Of a DNA stretch of 60,110 nucleotides, positions 52,550-60,110 are shown piece by piece. Positions within the stretch are counted from its first letter, which is position 1. Every line of letters begins with the position of its first letter. The DNA is from an uncultured Prochlorococcus sp. (GTDB lineage Bacteria; Cyanobacteriota; Cyanobacteriia; PCC-6307; Cyanobiaceae): positions 1-60,110 of the forward strand of contig CACGVZ010000006.1 in the NCBI GenBank assembly GCA_902576415.1, written 5' to 3'. The position numbers and the translations under genes were made by a program. Below the pieces are notes generated by a model that did not search any database, was not told the DNA's origin, and was given only the letters and a program-made list of their open reading frames with translations.

Positions 52550-53260
52550 ATGTTATTCTTTTTTTTTGTCTTTTGTTTTCTTAAAATAACTACTAATGAT
52601 AAATTATTTGATTTGGCAAAAAGAATTTCAGAAAAACAAATAAAAGAAATAATTGATGCTTTTATAAACAATCAATCTTTAGAAGAAATATCAGAGAAAT
52701 TCAATTTTACTAAACTAACAATAAGCAAACACTTGAAAAAAAATCTTGGCGAGGAAAAGTTTACTACAATAAATAAAATTAACAAAAAAGCTGAGAAAGG
52801 ATTTTCTAATCCAGGTGAATTAGATGAAACAAATGTTCTTGATAATCAAGTTGATGGATTATATCAAGAATTTAGTCTTAATGAATTCCCTGAGAATTCA
52901 TTTCTTGAAATTGCACCTTTGAATTTAGAAATTGAAACCGCACCTCAAAAAGATTTATCTTCCGTGTCAATAAATGAGGTTGAACTCCCTAAAGTGGTTT
53001 ATATGATTGTTGGTAAGCAAGTTGAATTAGAGACAAAATTTCTAAAAGAATATATTGAGTGGAATTTTTTATCCGAAAAAGATTTAAGCAGAAATACTAT
53101 AGAAATCTTTTTTGATTTGAAGTCTGCAAAAAGATCAAGTAAAAAAGAGCAAAGAGTAATAAAAGTTCCTAATAGCGATGTGTTTAAAATTACAGCACCA
53201 ATTTTGCTATCAAGAGGAATATCTAGAATAGTTTTTTCCGAAGTTTTAATTGCTCTTTAA
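52550..53260 (+). CDS. Conserved HTH-containing cyanobacterial protein
   Basis: A 236-residue frame. Residues ~24-66 form an HTH-like unit (RISEKQIKEIIDAFINNQSL, FNFTKLTISKHLKKNLGEEKF) similar to a helix-turn-helix protein I remember as conserved in cyanobacteria. The middle is acidic and low in structure, and the C-terminal ~90 residues (PKVVYMIVGKQVELETKFLK...) form an alpha/beta unit. The first 14 residues are hydrophobic and Phe-rich; the true start may be the TTG at ~codon 23. Its end overlaps the opposite LapA-like gene by 15 bp. A DNA-binding role is inferred only from the HTH. Confidence 0.65.
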   Translation: MLFFFFVFCFLKITTNDKLFDLAKRISEKQIKEIIDAFINNQSLEEISEKFNFTKLTISKHLKKNLGEEKFTTINKINKKAEKGFSNPGELDETNVLDNQVDGLYQEFSLNEFPENSFLEIAPLNLEIETAPQKDLSSVSINEVELPKVVYMIVGKQVELETKFLKEYIEWNFLSEKDLSRNTIEIFFDLKSAKRSSKKEQRVIKVPNSDVFKITAPILLSRGISRIVFSEVLIAL

Positions 53261-53485
53261 AGATTTACTGCTTTTAAAGAAATTTAAGGTTATAAATCCA
53301 CCGATCAAGGAACCACTAATAAAGCTTGTTCCTATTATGAAACTTATTGGCAAGTGAATAGTCTCATTAATCAATAAATTAACCTTTGCTTTATTTGAAC
53401 TATTTTGGATTCCAATAAGTAACATAAAAAATAATGTAATATTTACGGAAATATTGAATAAAAATTTCTTTAATTCAAAAAACAT
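53246..53485 (-). CDS. LapA/DUF1049-like small membrane protein
   Basis: A 79-residue protein with two membrane helices (NISVNITLFFMLLIGI and SFIIGTSFISGSLIGGFI) linked by NSSNKAKVNLLINETIHLPI. The N-x-x-x-V-x-L motif then a helix ending G-x-x-G-G is the LapA pattern. In other bacteria LapA is tied to lipopolysaccharide transport control; that is family knowledge. Start choice is the only Met near the 5' end. Confidence 0.65.
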   Translation of the reverse strand: MFFELKKFLFNISVNITLFFMLLIGIQNSSNKAKVNLLINETIHLPISFIIGTSFISGSLIGGFITLNFFKSSKSLKSN

Positions 53486-53509
53486 TTTCTGTATTCTCGA
53501 TATTTAATA

Positions 53510-54373
53510 CTAATACAAATTATAAATTAAATTTTTTGTAAGGTTTTTCTTCTTTGCTAAATATTTCGAGGCGGCTGAAAGACTTAGTCCAGCATTTATT
53601 AATTCCTCTAGTTCTTTTTTTAATTGCGATTTATTTAAATCTACTCGATTACTTTTCTCAATACCCTTTATCACAATTGTTATTTCACCAATTATTTCTC
53701 TATTGTCGAAAATATCAATTATATTATCAATCTTATTATTAATTTGTTCCTCATATTTTTTAGTTAATTCTCGTGAAACGCTAATTTCTCTTTCTCCTCC
53801 ACAGTATTCTTTTAGTTCATTTAAAAGATTTTTAAAACGATGTGGACTTTCGAAAATTATTGTTGTTTTTTCATTATTACTAATTTCAGATAGAATTTTT
53901 TTTCTTTCATTTTTCTTCTTTGGTAGAAATCCTTCAAAAATAAATTTTGATGCAGCAAAACCACTCGATAAAAGTGCAGTTAATGCAGCAGATGGACCAG
54001 GGATACAGATTGTCTCTAAATTATGTATCTTGACATTCTTTACTAGATCCTCTCCAGGATCACAAATACTTGGCATACCAGCATCACTCACAAGTGCGAC
54101 TGATTTACCTTCTTTAAGGACATTAATTATTTTTGGAATCTTATTCAATGAGTTGTGTTTATTAAAGCTAATTAATCTATTTCTTATATCAAAACGGTTA
54201 GTAATTTTTTTTGTTTGTCTAGTATCTTCACATGCAATTAATGAAACATTTCTAAGAATGTTTATTGCTCTTGAAGAAATATCATTCAAATTACCAATAG
54301 GTGTGCCAACTAAATATAAAACACCACTTTCAGGTTCTTCGCTTCTATGAGAAAATGAGGAATTAATATTCAT
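53510..54373 (-). CDS. rsmI: 16S rRNA 2'-O-methyltransferase RsmI
   Basis: A 287-residue SAM enzyme that methylates C1402 of 16S rRNA. LYLVGTPIGNLNDISSRA (~20-37), ACEDTRQTKKITNRF, ISFNKHN, SDAGMPSICDPGEDLV and PGPSAALTALLSSG are unmistakable. Full length. Its ATG is only 3 bp from the divergent cysQ start, so promoters must overlap coding sequence or lie close. Confidence 0.95.
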   Translation of the reverse strand: MNINSSFSHRSEEPESGVLYLVGTPIGNLNDISSRAINILRNVSLIACEDTRQTKKITNRFDIRNRLISFNKHNSLNKIPKIINVLKEGKSVALVSDAGMPSICDPGEDLVKNVKIHNLETICIPGPSAALTALLSSGFAASKFIFEGFLPKKKNERKKILSEISNNEKTTIIFESPHRFKNLLNELKEYCGGEREISVSRELTKKYEEQINNKIDNIIDIFDNREIIGEITIVIKGIEKSNRVDLNKSQLKKELEELINAGLSLSAASKYLAKKKNLTKNLIYNLY

Positions 54374-54376
54374 ATC

Positions 54377-55285
54377 GTGTTTAAATTACCAAGTGGTGTT
54401 GATATTCATAATCTTATCGATGATCTTCGTGTTTTCAGCTGGGAAGCATCAGATATTTTGCTTCATTACTCAAAAATACTAAAAAATCCGAATTATGCAA
54501 AAGAAATAATAAATACTAAAGATGATTCAGAGCCCGTAACAGCAGCTGATTTGGCAGTTAATGATTTAATAATTAAAAAAATTAACAAAAACTACAAAGA
54601 AGTAGATTGGCATATATTAAGTGAGGAAAACGTAAAAACAGTATCTGATAACTTAAATCCCAATTCTAAATGGATATGGGTTCTTGATCCATTGGATGGG
54701 ACTAAGGACTTTATTCAGGGGACAGAAAATTATGCGATGCATTTAGCTTTAAATTATGAAAAAAAACCTGGCATTGGTTTAGTTTTAATTCCTGATAAAG
54801 ACGAGTTGTGGATTACGGATAGTAAAAATGTTTGGTGTGAAAGAAAAGATGGATTAACAAGTAAAGCTAGTCTTCAAAATAATAAGCCATTAAGAGAGAT
54901 GACGATAGTAACAAGTAAAAATCATAGAAATGCAACTTTAAGGAATTTAATTAATAAGGTTGGATTTAAGAGAACAAATGTTATGGGCAGTATCGGTTGT
55001 AAAGTAGCCTCTATCTTAAGAGGAGAATGCGATATTTATATATGTTGCAGTTTGCCAGGTAAAAGTTCCCCTAAAGATTGGGATTTTGCTGCACCAGAAG
55101 CCATTTTAAGAGCCGCTGGAGGTGCCATCACAAATATAGACAATGAGGAACTTTGTTATGGGACTAAGAACTATAAACAGGGGGGGATAATTATTGCTTC
55201 AAGTGATAAGCAAAAACATAAAAATGTATGTTTACAAATTAAAGAAATAATTATGAAAAATAATTTATATGATTTCGGTTATTAG
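54377..55285 (+). CDS. cysQ: 3'(2'),5'-bisphosphate nucleotidase CysQ
   Basis: A 302-residue inositol-monophosphatase-fold enzyme that dephosphorylates PAP/PAPS in sulfate assimilation. [39 protein letters not shown] (metal site) and [18 protein letters not shown] are present. GTG start; upstream in-frame TGA excludes a longer form. It overlaps the end of pnp by 4 bp (convergent). Confidence 0.93.
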   Translation: MFKLPSGVDIHNLIDDLRVFSWEASDILLHYSKILKNPNYAKEIINTKDDSEPVTAADLAVNDLIIKKINKNYKEVDWHILSEENVKTVSDNLNPNSKWIWVLDPLDGTKDFIQGTENYAMHLALNYEKKPGIGLVLIPDKDELWITDSKNVWCERKDGLTSKASLQNNKPLREMTIVTSKNHRNATLRNLINKVGFKRTNVMGSIGCKVASILRGECDIYICCSLPGKSSPKDWDFAAPEAILRAAGGAITNIDNEELCYGTKNYKQGGIIIASSDKQKHKNVCLQIKEIIMKNNLYDFGY

Positions 55286-57447
55286 TTTAAAGGTGCTACA
55301 GGAGTTGGAGTAGGTTCTGGGTAAGACATTCCTCCATTTTGTGCAACTCCTCTTAGTGTAAGATTAATTCTTCCTCTACTATCAATCTCTCGGACCCTGA
55401 CTGTAACTTCATCACCTTGTCTTACTACATCCTCAACCCTCTCAACTCTGGCTTCAGATAATTGGGAAATATGGACCATCCCCTCTTTCCCAGGAAGGAT
55501 CTCAACAAAAGCACCTATTGGGATGATCCTTGTGACAACTCCTGAGAAAATTTCACCTTCGTGTACTTTCCTAGTTAAACCTTCTATGATCTTTTGAGCC
55601 TCTTCAGCAGCAGCCCCATCATGTGAAGCGATAGTAACAATACCTCCGTCTTCTATATCTATCTTGGTATTTGTTCTCTCAGTTATACCTTTGATTGTTC
55701 TCCCTCCTGGCCCAATCACTGTTCCAATTAATTCTGGATCAATTCTAAAGCTTAGAAGCCTTGGTGCATGTGGCGATAGGGATTCTTGAGGCTTGTCAAT
55801 AGCAGCTTGCATTTTCTCTAATATGTGCAACCTGGCAGGGCGTGCTTTTTTTATCGCATCAGAAATAATAGAGACTGGGAGACCTGTTATTTTCATATCC
55901 ATTTGTAATGCTGTTATACCTTTAGCTGTACCTGCTACTTTAAAGTCCATATCACCAAGAAAATCCTCAATTCCTTGAATATCCGTAAGAATCCTAACTT
56001 CTTTCCCCTCTTTAATTAAACCCATTGCAGTACCGCTAACTGGAGCTTTTAGAGGTACACCAGCATCTAATAATGAAAGTGAGCTACCGCATACCGACCC
56101 CATTGATGTAGATCCATTAGAGCTTAATACTTCACTTACAACTCGAAGTACATATGGGAAAGTCTCTTTGCCTGGTAGAACTGGAATTATTGCTCTCTCA
56201 GCTAGAGCACCATGGCCTATTTCTCTCCTGCCGGGTGTTCTCATCGGTCTAGTTTCTCCAACAGAATATGGTGGGAAATTATAATGATGTAAGTAGGTTT
56301 TCTCAGTACTTGGGTTTAGATCATCCATCTCCTGAGCATCACTTGGTGTGCCTAATGTCGCGGTAGATAGAACTTGGGTAAGTCCTCTTTGAAATAAAGC
56401 TGAACCGTGCACTCTTTTAGGTAAAATCCCTGCACTTGCAGATATCTTTCTGACCTCATCAAGATCGCGTCCATCTACTCTTTTGCCATCGGTGATAATT
56501 TGAGCCCGCATTAACTTCTTAGTAAGTTTTTTAAAGTCTGTGTGAATTAAATTTTCGTTCTCTGAAGTTAAAACTTTTAATTGGTGGTCATCTTTTAAGG
56601 ATGCAATTTTACTTTGTGTATCAAGTTTTATTTTTTCAAGTTCAAGATCCCTTTCATCTTTTGTTTGTTCAAATTTCTTTAAAACAAGATTAATTGATTT
56701 AGTGCAGTTTTTTTCCAAATATAAGGCTAGAGTTTTATCTTCTTCCTGTTCTAAGGGCTTAACCTGTTTTATTCCTAACTCTTTAAGTAAATCTTCTTGA
56801 GATTTAATAAGTTCAGTAACAGCCTCATACCCAAAATCTATTGCTTCAATAGTATCTTGTTCGGTTAATTGATTAGCACCAGCTTCAATCATTACGATAC
56901 CTTCAGGTGAACCTGCTACAACAATGTCTAGGTCACCTTTTTCTATCTCTCTATAGCTTGGATTTAAAATGAAATCATCCCCTATAAGACCAACTCTAAC
57001 AGCAGCCATAGGACCATAAAATGGTATCTCTCCTAGTAAAGTTGCAATTGATGCACCTGTAACTGCTAGAACATCTGCTGGGACTCTTTCATCTAGAGAA
57101 AGGCAGGAAGCAACAATCTGAATTTCATCTCTCATCCAAGAAGGGAAAAGAGGTCTCATTGGCCTGTCTATTAATCTCGAGATTAAAGTTGCTCTTTCCG
57201 GAGGACGACCTTCCCTTCTCATAAACCCACCGGGAATTCTTCCTGCAGCATAAAGTTTTTCCTCATAATCACAAATTAGAGGTAGAAAGTCTGAAACTTC
57301 TTTTTTAGTAGTTTTTGTTGCTGTAACTAATAAAGAGGTGTCTCCACACTCAATCATTACTGATCCATTTGCTTGAGGAGCATATAGTCCGGTTGTTAGT
57401 CGTATCTCTCGTCCGTCAAACGTGATCGACTTATTTTGTCCTTCCAC
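55282..57447 (-). CDS. pnp: Polynucleotide phosphorylase
   Basis: The protein has 721 residues. Two RNase PH domains (start to ~140 and ~330-470, with [67 protein letters not shown]) flank an all-alpha linker. A KH domain ([18 protein letters not shown]) and an S1 domain ([20 protein letters not shown]) complete it. 3'-5' phosphorolytic RNA decay. Noticeably less A+T-rich than the island. 164 bp of leader separates it from rpsN. Confidence 0.97.
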   Translation of the reverse strand: MEGQNKSITFDGREIRLTTGLYAPQANGSVMIECGDTSLLVTATKTTKKEVSDFLPLICDYEEKLYAAGRIPGGFMRREGRPPERATLISRLIDRPMRPLFPSWMRDEIQIVASCLSLDERVPADVLAVTGASIATLLGEIPFYGPMAAVRVGLIGDDFILNPSYREIEKGDLDIVVAGSPEGIVMIEAGANQLTEQDTIEAIDFGYEAVTELIKSQEDLLKELGIKQVKPLEQEEDKTLALYLEKNCTKSINLVLKKFEQTKDERDLELEKIKLDTQSKIASLKDDHQLKVLTSENENLIHTDFKKLTKKLMRAQIITDGKRVDGRDLDEVRKISASAGILPKRVHGSALFQRGLTQVLSTATLGTPSDAQEMDDLNPSTEKTYLHHYNFPPYSVGETRPMRTPGRREIGHGALAERAIIPVLPGKETFPYVLRVVSEVLSSNGSTSMGSVCGSSLSLLDAGVPLKAPVSGTAMGLIKEGKEVRILTDIQGIEDFLGDMDFKVAGTAKGITALQMDMKITGLPVSIISDAIKKARPARLHILEKMQAAIDKPQESLSPHAPRLLSFRIDPELIGTVIGPGGRTIKGITERTNTKIDIEDGGIVTIASHDGAAAEEAQKIIEGLTRKVHEGEIFSGVVTRIIPIGAFVEILPGKEGMVHISQLSEARVERVEDVVRQGDEVTVRVREIDSRGRINLTLRGVAQNGGMSYPEPTPTPVAPLN

Positions 57448-57611
57448 TTTTTAAATTATAAATCTATACATAATTTATTCTTACATTTTATAGGGACATA
57501 TTGAGTAAATTATTTAGATAAGCTATAAAAATTTTTAAAATTTCCGTGAATTTATCTATATTCTATTAATTTTAATAATTTTTTGTAAAAAACTTTAAGT
57601 AAAAAATTAAA

Positions 57612-57914
57612 TTACCAACTTGATTTAACCACACCTGGAAGTTCGCCGTTGTGAGCTCTTTGTCTTAACTGATTTCTGCAAAGTCCAAAATCTCTATAAA
57701 CACCTCTTGGTTTACCAGTTGCCCAACATCTATTCCTAACTCTGTTTGGTGCCGAATTTCTTGGAAGGCCTTGAATCTTTCTATGTATTTCTAACCTTTC
57801 CATTGGATCCTTTGCGGCATTAAATTCATCTAATAATGATTTTCTTTTCGCTGCATATTTTTTTACTAGCTTTTTGCGTTTGACTTCTCTCGCAATCATG
57901 GACTTTTTCGCCAT
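57612..57914 (-). CDS. rpsN: 30S ribosomal protein S14
   Basis: The 100-residue long form without a zinc ribbon: [73 protein letters not shown] and [11 protein letters not shown]. It binds 16S rRNA in the small-subunit head. Standard length and stand-alone location as in cyanobacteria. Confidence 0.98.
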   Translation of the reverse strand: MAKKSMIAREVKRKKLVKKYAAKRKSLLDEFNAAKDPMERLEIHRKIQGLPRNSAPNRVRNRCWATGKPRGVYRDFGLCRNQLRQRAHNGELPGVVKSSW

Positions 57915-57973
57915 TTAATTAAAATTGAAAATATCATCTATCCTAACATCTAACTAATCATTTTTTAATGACT

Positions 57974-59053
57974 TTATTGGTTAAATAATTTTTGTACGAT
58001 TAAAAGTTGACTAGTATCTCTAATGATTAGAAGAACACTTAATCCAACTAAAAGGAAAAAACTGGATTGAGTTACAACCATTTGTACTTTTACTGGAACT
58101 GGTTTTCCTCTCAAACCTTCTATTAAAGTGAAAACAAGTTGTCCCCCGTCTAATAATGGCAAAGGTAATGAATTGAGTACTGCTAAATTAATAGAAATTA
58201 AAGCAGCAAATAATAATATGCCTGTACCTCCTTGCTGTGATAGTTGAGCACCAATTTCAACAATTTTTACTGGTCCACTTAATTGTTGAGCAGTAGATGA
58301 GAAATTAGTTATTAATCCTTTATAACCTTGAATTGTTTTTACCAAAAGAGATGAAAATTCATTATTAGAATATTTAAAAAGTTCGTAAAAGTTTTTTGTC
58401 TTTTTAGTTTCTTTTTTTATATTAGGTTGTAATTGAGCACCTATGGTTCCTTTTCCATCAACATTTTTTGGTATCAATATTAGATTTCTAAGAATTCCAT
58501 CTCTTTCAATTTTTATGGAAATTGGTTCATCTGAAGAATTTTGAATCTCTTTTACTAAAGTGGAAACAGCTTGATCACCAGCTCCAAGAGTTCTAGTTTC
58601 AATTTCTAAAATTTTATCTCCTGGTTCTAAACCAGCAAGATAGGCAGCCTTCTCAGGCTGAGTCGCTAAAACTAAAATGCCAGGTTCTGGATCAAATGGA
58701 ATACCAACAGTACTTACATTTAGTATTAAGATTGTATAAGCAAGGATTAGGTTAGCAAATACTCCAGCAGATATTACAATAACTCTTTGTATTATTGGCC
58801 TATTTTTTAAAAGATTTGGATCTTTAGGGTCAATATTATTTAATTCTTCATCAGGAAAGGAAACAAAGCCACCTAGAGGGAAGGCCCTTAATGAATAAGT
58901 GATATCTTTATATTTTTTTTGAATTATTGATGGTCCAAAGCCAATTGAAAATCCATCAACATAAATTCCTTGCAAAATTGCTGCAAGAAAATGCCCCATC
59001 TCATGAAAAAAAATGAGAAATCCAAGTACCGTTATTGAGGTTAAAACATTCAT
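57974..59053 (-). CDS. rseP: RseP-like site-2 membrane metalloprotease
   Basis: A 359-residue S2P protein. Zn motif His17-Glu18-x-x-His21 (FFHEMGHFLAA) in the first helix; YSLRAFPLGGFVSFPDEE; a PDZ domain at ~115-190 (PEKAAYLAGLEPGDKILEIE); and the C-terminal NSLPLPLLDGGQLVFTLIEG motif with Asp. It cleaves membrane-embedded substrates such as anti-sigma factors or remnant signal peptides. Ten bp follow serS. Confidence 0.93.
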   Translation of the reverse strand: MNVLTSITVLGFLIFFHEMGHFLAAILQGIYVDGFSIGFGPSIIQKKYKDITYSLRAFPLGGFVSFPDEELNNIDPKDPNLLKNRPIIQRVIVISAGVFANLILAYTILILNVSTVGIPFDPEPGILVLATQPEKAAYLAGLEPGDKILEIETRTLGAGDQAVSTLVKEIQNSSDEPISIKIERDGILRNLILIPKNVDGKGTIGAQLQPNIKKETKKTKNFYELFKYSNNEFSSLLVKTIQGYKGLITNFSSTAQQLSGPVKIVEIGAQLSQQGGTGILLFAALISINLAVLNSLPLPLLDGGQLVFTLIEGLRGKPVPVKVQMVVTQSSFFLLVGLSVLLIIRDTSQLLIVQKLFNQ

Positions 59054-59062
59054 TTTTTTATA

Positions 59063-60110
59063 TTAGGCAGTTTTTAAAATATTTGATCCAAAATATGGCG
59101 CCAGAGCATCTGGAATCTTAACGCTACCATCTGTTTGTTGGCCATTCTCAAGAATCGCGGCCATTGTTCTACCAATAGCAAGCCCACTACCATTTAGGGT
59201 GTGTAAATATATATTTTTTTTATTAATTTTTGATCTAATTGATGATCTACGAGCTTGAAAGTCAAGGCAGTTACTGCAACTTGAAATTTCCCTGTAGCAC
59301 CTACTACTGGGAAGCCAGACTTCAAGATCAAAAGTTCTACTAGAAGAAAAGCCTAAGTCTCCAGTACAAATATCTACTAATCTATACGGTAAGTTAAGCT
59401 TTTTTAAAATGCTTTCTGCATCTGAAGTGATCTTTTTATGAGCTTCTAAAGATTTACTTGGATCGCAAAACCAATAAAGCTCAACCTTATTAAATTGATG
59501 AAGTCTTATTAAACCTTTAGTATCCCTTCCATAACTCCCAGCTTCTCTCCTAAAACATGGACTATATGCAACATACTTTATAGGTAAATGCTCGGGGTCA
59601 ATAATCTCGTTTCTATGAAAAGCAGTAAGTGGAACTTCAGCTGTTGGAGAGAGCCATAAATCGTCATTAGAGCACTTAAAACTTTCATTTGAGAATTTAG
59701 GTAATTGTCCAGATCCTTGAAGACTTTCTGAATTTACTAAAGCTGGAGGCATTAACTCTAAATAACCATTATTAATATGCATATCGAGCATAAAATTAAT
59801 CAATGCCCTCTCTAATCTGGCACCATTACCTAAAAGAGTAATAAAACGACTTTTTGATATTTTTGTTGATTTTACAGAGTCAAAAAGATTGAGACTTTCT
59901 CCTATTTCCCAATGAGATTTAAGATTTTCTTTTTTGAGAGGGTCGCCCCATGTTTTTATTTGAACATTATCACTTTCATCTTTCCCAATAGGTGCATCTT
60001 TGCTGGGAAAATTTGGCAAATTGTAAATCTCATTATCTACTTGTTTATCTATTATTCTTTGTTTTTCTTCAAGCTCAGAAATTTTGGTTCTGTATTCGTT
60101 TCCCTTTTTC
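59063..60110 (-). CDS. serS: Seryl-tRNA synthetase, 5' end beyond the window
   Basis: The frame runs off the right edge, so ~348 C-terminal residues are visible. They begin in the helical arm ([20 protein letters not shown]), then the linker [19 protein letters not shown]. The class II core has motif 2 [19 protein letters not shown], the [19 protein letters not shown] segment and motif 3 [18 protein letters not shown]. It charges tRNA-Ser. An ATG inside (at 60019) is not the true start. Confidence 0.96.
   Translation of the reverse strand, partial: KKGNEYRTKISELEEKQRIIDKQVDNEIYNLPNFPSKDAPIGKDESDNVQIKTWGDPLKKENLKSHWEIGESLNLFDSVKSTKISKSRFITLLGNGARLERALINFMLDMHINNGYLELMPPALVNSESLQGSGQLPKFSNESFKCSNDDLWLSPTAEVPLTAFHRNEIIDPEHLPIKYVAYSPCFRREAGSYGRDTKGLIRLHQFNKVELYWFCDPSKSLEAHKKITSDAESILKKLNLPYRLVDICTGDLGFSSSRTFDLEVWLPSSRCYREISSCSNCLDFQARRSSIRSKINKKNIYLHTLNGSGLAIGRTMAAILENGQQTDGSVKIPDALAPYFGSNILKTA

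Overview
The window looks like a chromosomal segment of a high-light-adapted Prochlorococcus, or a very close marine picocyanobacterium. By eye it is very A+T-rich (roughly 30% GC or lower). The right end carries a compact housekeeping block (serS, rseP-like, rpsN, pnp, cysQ, rsmI). The left end carries small secreted and hypothetical proteins of the kind common in picocyanobacteria, including an RRM protein. The organism assignment comes from gene content and composition, not from a database match.

Layout. (1) 1-5628 is a scarred, mobile-looking border. It holds small secreted proteins (cupredoxin, PDZ), an RRM protein, several tiny ORFs and a 268-bp near-identical duplication (181-448 and 4998-5265) of a small-terminase/HTH-like gene. 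It also holds broken tRNA pieces: two tRNA-Pro(TGG) 3' halves, each with its own terminator, a tRNA-Ala(GGC) 5' half, and probably a tRNA-Thr anticodon arm. (2) 5629-13706, minus strand, is a sialic/legionaminic-acid-type operon: methyltransferase, AsnB-like amidotransferase, neuB, neuC, methyltransferase, neuA, transferase. (3) 13819-37899, plus strand, is a long transferase/modification run. It includes a CmoA-like methyltransferase, a PhyH-like oxygenase, an ABC flippase and glycosyltransferases. A pseudaminic-acid module follows (PIG-L deacetylase, two formyltransferases, GNAT-like protein, pseI, pseB, pseC, pseF, associated methylase). After it come a WbpG/HisH/HisF-type sugar amidotransferase trio, a DegT aminotransferase, an SpsF-like nucleotidyltransferase and a Gfo/Idh/MocA oxidoreductase. 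(4) 37987-42777 has a lone propeller-like protein, an epimerase, and fcl/gmd for GDP-fucose. (5) 42916-52280 is the completion block: glycosyltransferases, hexapeptide acetyltransferase, CapD/PglF-type dehydratase, galE-like, methyltransferase, initiating sugar transferase and a Wzy-type polymerase/ligase. (6) An intact tRNA-Arg(TCT) at 52397-52470 marks the right border. After it come core genes to 60110, where serS runs off the window.

How it works together. The island appears to build a complex surface glycan. An initiating phosphoglycosyltransferase (50404) loads the lipid carrier. GT2, GT4 and GT-B enzymes extend it, using GDP-fucose and CMP-activated nonulosonates. An MsbA/PglK-like ABC protein (15850) is the only flippase candidate, and 50988 is the polymerase/ligase candidate. 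The striking point is two separate nine-carbon acidic sugar pathways (NeuBCA-type and Pse-type) plus unusual N-formyl, amidino and O-methyl decoration. A plausible role is variation of the surface recognised by phage and grazers; that role is inference. Protein identities are read from motifs and remembered family patterns. No database search was run.
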